Notes under the pieces: model-generated
Database searches by the model: none
Told to the model about the DNA's origin: nothing
The model's input: only the letters and a program-made list of their open reading frames with translations
Source of the DNA: Cheilinus undulatus
Taxonomy: Eukaryota; Chordata; Actinopteri; Labriformes; Labridae
NCBI RefSeq assembly: GCF_018320785.1
Contig: NC_054881.1
Location: 14,136,275-14,200,274, forward strand
Length of the DNA: 64,000 bases
Reading direction: 5' to 3'
Translations under genes and position numbers: made by a program
In this document: in pieces, positions 61,641-64,000 of the stretch
How positions within the stretch are numbered: the stretch's first letter is position 1
Layout: every line of letters starts with the position of its first letter

Positions 61641-61915
61641 ATGCAGAATTTAGCAAACCTGTGAGAACCTCCCGCCTTATCGGAGGGAGAGACAACTCCT
61701 GTGAACATGACACCAACACAAACGAGTCCACAGACACACAGGTAAACAAAGCTGGGTCGAGTTTCAGTGGAGACAAGCTGTCCAAACGCACAGAAAACAC
61801 TCTACCATTGCAAGAAAGTAATGCAACTCAGGGCAGACCAATGAAAACAGCAGAGAATGGGATAATAAATGTTATTTTGTTTATTATTTGTATAATATTT
61901 ACTGTAAAAGCATAG
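61641..61915 (+). CDS. Candidate terminal exon, protein with hydrophobic C-terminal tail
   Basis: A good acceptor (TGTTTCTACTTAG) precedes an open stretch of 91 codons ending at TAG 61913-61915. It reads AEFSKPVRTSRLIGG, then a Ser/Thr/Asn-rich hydrophilic part with potential N-glycosylation sites (NES, NAT), then IINVILFIICIIFTVKA at the very C terminus. A terminal hydrophobic run after AENG suggests a GPI signal or a tail anchor. Earlier exons were not found upstream, and a donor-like CACAG|GTAAAC at 61742 offers another reading. I do not recognise the protein, and it may be a chance frame. Confidence 0.3.
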
Positions 61916-64000
61916 CATGTTAATGCAGGGTCATGAGGTGATCTGCAATCTGGGTGCAGTAAATCCACCTGACGGACATCACAAGTCCAAACATGTCACC
62001 CTAATGTAACATATTACACTTTGTTACACTGAATTGAATCAGAAGTGATTTTCTGGACTGTTGCATCAGTTGTTTACTGACAATTTTCCGTCAGGCACCG
62101 TTGGTTTGTTGCATCATTGCCAATCAGTGTGAATGGATGATGACGCCACACAAACCTCTTAATTTTTTTCATTACATCCTAAATCACCATCATACATTAA
62201 ATGATATACTTATATTTGATTATTATCCTTATCTTATTATCATTAATTTGTTAAATTAAAAAGTCTGATGTATGCAGAAGGGCCAAATAAGACATTATGG
62301 CCTCCAGAGGGAGATCACACCGTCGTCTGAAAGCTGTGATTGGGTGATCAGACCTGGAGCAGGATCCCTGAAGTGTTGGATCATCTTCCAAAATATGTTT
62401 TCCATTTATACATTTTAAGGTGGGGGTTCAGTTTTTGTTCACACTGGGACAGGTGTGCACAGGAGCCACAAGGATCAGCTGAAGAGAGGGGACACCAGGA
62501 AGGTGCTGCACACTCCTTCTGAGCAGGTGAGTTGCATTTTATTGTTTTTCCAGCCCTTTAAATTAAAAGTCACATTCATTTATTTCCTTTTGGAGACATT
62601 TTCAGACTTTTTATTGCGTTATTTTAAGTAGCAATATCCTTTAGAAGGTAAATTCATTAGATTGCACGGCCTGCAGCAGAGGAGTCTCTTTACAGTAAGG
62701 TTGCACATTTACATGTCACCCTTAGATACAGAGATAGTGATGTGTGCTGCCTGTTGACTCTGTAGGGACACTTATAAACAATTCTGCCCTTTCATAAAGA
62801 AGCGTTTAACATGCAGACATGTTAGTGGGTGGTCAGCAGCGGTGTGCTTTACATGAGAGAGAATAAAAAGGAAATGGGTTGAAGAGTGTGTCTAAAAGTG
62901 ATGCAGAGAAAATAACTTCAGTCGTTCCGCTTGTTAAAGGTAAGGAGCTTCATTTAGTTTGTTTGATACTGCTTCGTCCTTTCTACAAATGTTATAACAT
63001 TTAAGAATTCTGCTTAAGTTAAACATAAACTGAAGGTTAGAAATGTTGGTCACTGGATTAATTTAAATTACGCCAGTGAGGGCTAATTATTTCCATAAAA
63101 CACTTTTCTTTTACATTGAAACTTGATTTTGAATACAGTATATTATCTTTAAGACAGGCAAAGCATTTTTCTTTTTTTAATGTCTTCTATTCATTAAAAA
63201 CCATTTTTAGACTTGGTCAGTAGATGAAGTTGGAAACTGTGAAGGAAATAAAAGGGGGATTACACACGGGGACATGGAAAGTCCGCTTAGCTGTTAACAG
63301 CCTCTGCTCATAGGTGCACTTGTAAAACCACTAAGCCACTGACACCACTACTCAATATAACGGTATATTAATATTTTTGGTTCATACATCATTATGTTAT
63401 GTTATAGGTATACTATAGGTAGAGTATATTTTGTGGAAATAAAAGAGTAACATAATGTTGCTAAATAATGCAAATAATGATGAAGGCTTACCTTTGATAT
63501 AACATCACATTATCAAACTTTTTAATCCAGTACATTATAAGCTCACATTTTTCTTTATTAATTTTGCAAGCCCAAGATTTATTTTTCTATATTTCCAACA
63601 GTGTTTAACATGATTTATTCCAGAATATATTTAGGGGACGAATGTTCTTGTCAGATAAATAATAAGACTGAGTTCAGAGTGAGAATTCACTTCTGCTTTT
63701 ACAGTTCCATTGTATTTATTCATTTTTACAAGTTCTGCAAAATTTTGTGTTTTTAACAAAGAACCCTCATTAATTATATTTATGAAAATGTTCAATAAGT
63801 GGTGCTTTATGCAGTATATTTAACAGAATTTTAAGTTGGGTGATAAGAATGTATTTATATGCTTGTGTGAGCTACAGTTAAAATTGTATTGTTTGAAAAA
63901 AAGCATTTTTCACTACAGCTGTGTTGTCGACTTTTGTTTAAAAACAGCTGAGTTTAACAGTGATAAAAACAGTAACTACAGCCACGTTATGTTAAAATTT
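61916..64000. other. Right-hand flank, possible untranslated first exon
   Basis: AT-rich DNA with no coding exon recognised. A GC-richer stretch at 62340-62526 ends in a strong donor (GAGCAG|GTGAGT) and a second donor-like site (TTAAAG|GTAAGG) lies at 62940. Either could close an untranslated first exon of a gene beyond the window. Confidence 0.3.

Overview
This is vertebrate nuclear DNA, and the gene content and repeats point to a ray-finned fish, probably a percomorph teleost. Genes are split into short exons with GT-AG introns and CpG-rich promoters. Between and within them lie many small hAT-like, Tc1-like, piggyBac-like and tRNA-SINE relics of kinds familiar from teleost genomes. No bacterial-type operon, rRNA, CRISPR array or retrovirus-like element was seen. 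The species cannot be named from the sequence alone.

Three protein genes are recognised, all on the + strand, all with human orthologues in chromosome 9q34.3. zmynd19 (CDS 5829-18114, 6 exons, 227 codons) encodes a MYND zinc-finger adaptor. tmem141 (26273-29796, 5 exons, 125 codons) encodes a small two-pass membrane protein. sapcd2 (36349-55899, 6 exons, 474 codons) encodes the suppressor-APC-domain protein that acts in spindle orientation. Exon borders were placed by reading frame, splice dinucleotides and recalled human protein sequences. The three genes share a block but no evident pathway.

Layout: 1-5.4 kb, AT-rich intergenic DNA with a long foldback repeat and a hAT relic. 5.47-5.9 kb, CpG-rich zmynd19 promoter. 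5.9-18.1 kb, zmynd19, carrying a hAT MITE, a perfect 26-bp hairpin, a decayed Tc1 element and a minisatellite-bearing repeat. 18.1-23.5 kb, 3' UTR and flank with an odd TGCTCAAA-type repeat field in two orientations and an AT-rich GAAATTTCC field. 23.9-24.5 kb, a possible small unrecognised three-exon gene. 24.7-26.2 kb, a hAT element and spacer. 26.3-30.4 kb, tmem141. 30.4-36 kb, transposon patchwork, a young SINE and a SINE-like repeat. 36.0-58.5 kb, sapcd2 with a cell-cycle-type promoter and introns full of mobile elements. 58.5-64 kb, intergenic, with a Tc1 fragment and a possible terminal exon of an unknown gene.

No clearly new biological system is visible. The most interesting leads are a candidate alternative first exon inside sapcd2 intron 2 behind a 330-bp pyrimidine tract, the candidate small gene at 23.9-24.5 kb, the CCAAT/CCAAT/CHR layout of the sapcd2 promoter, two perfect intronic hairpins that look like template-switch products, and two copies of one repeat that carry separate arrays of the same short unit in introns of two genes.
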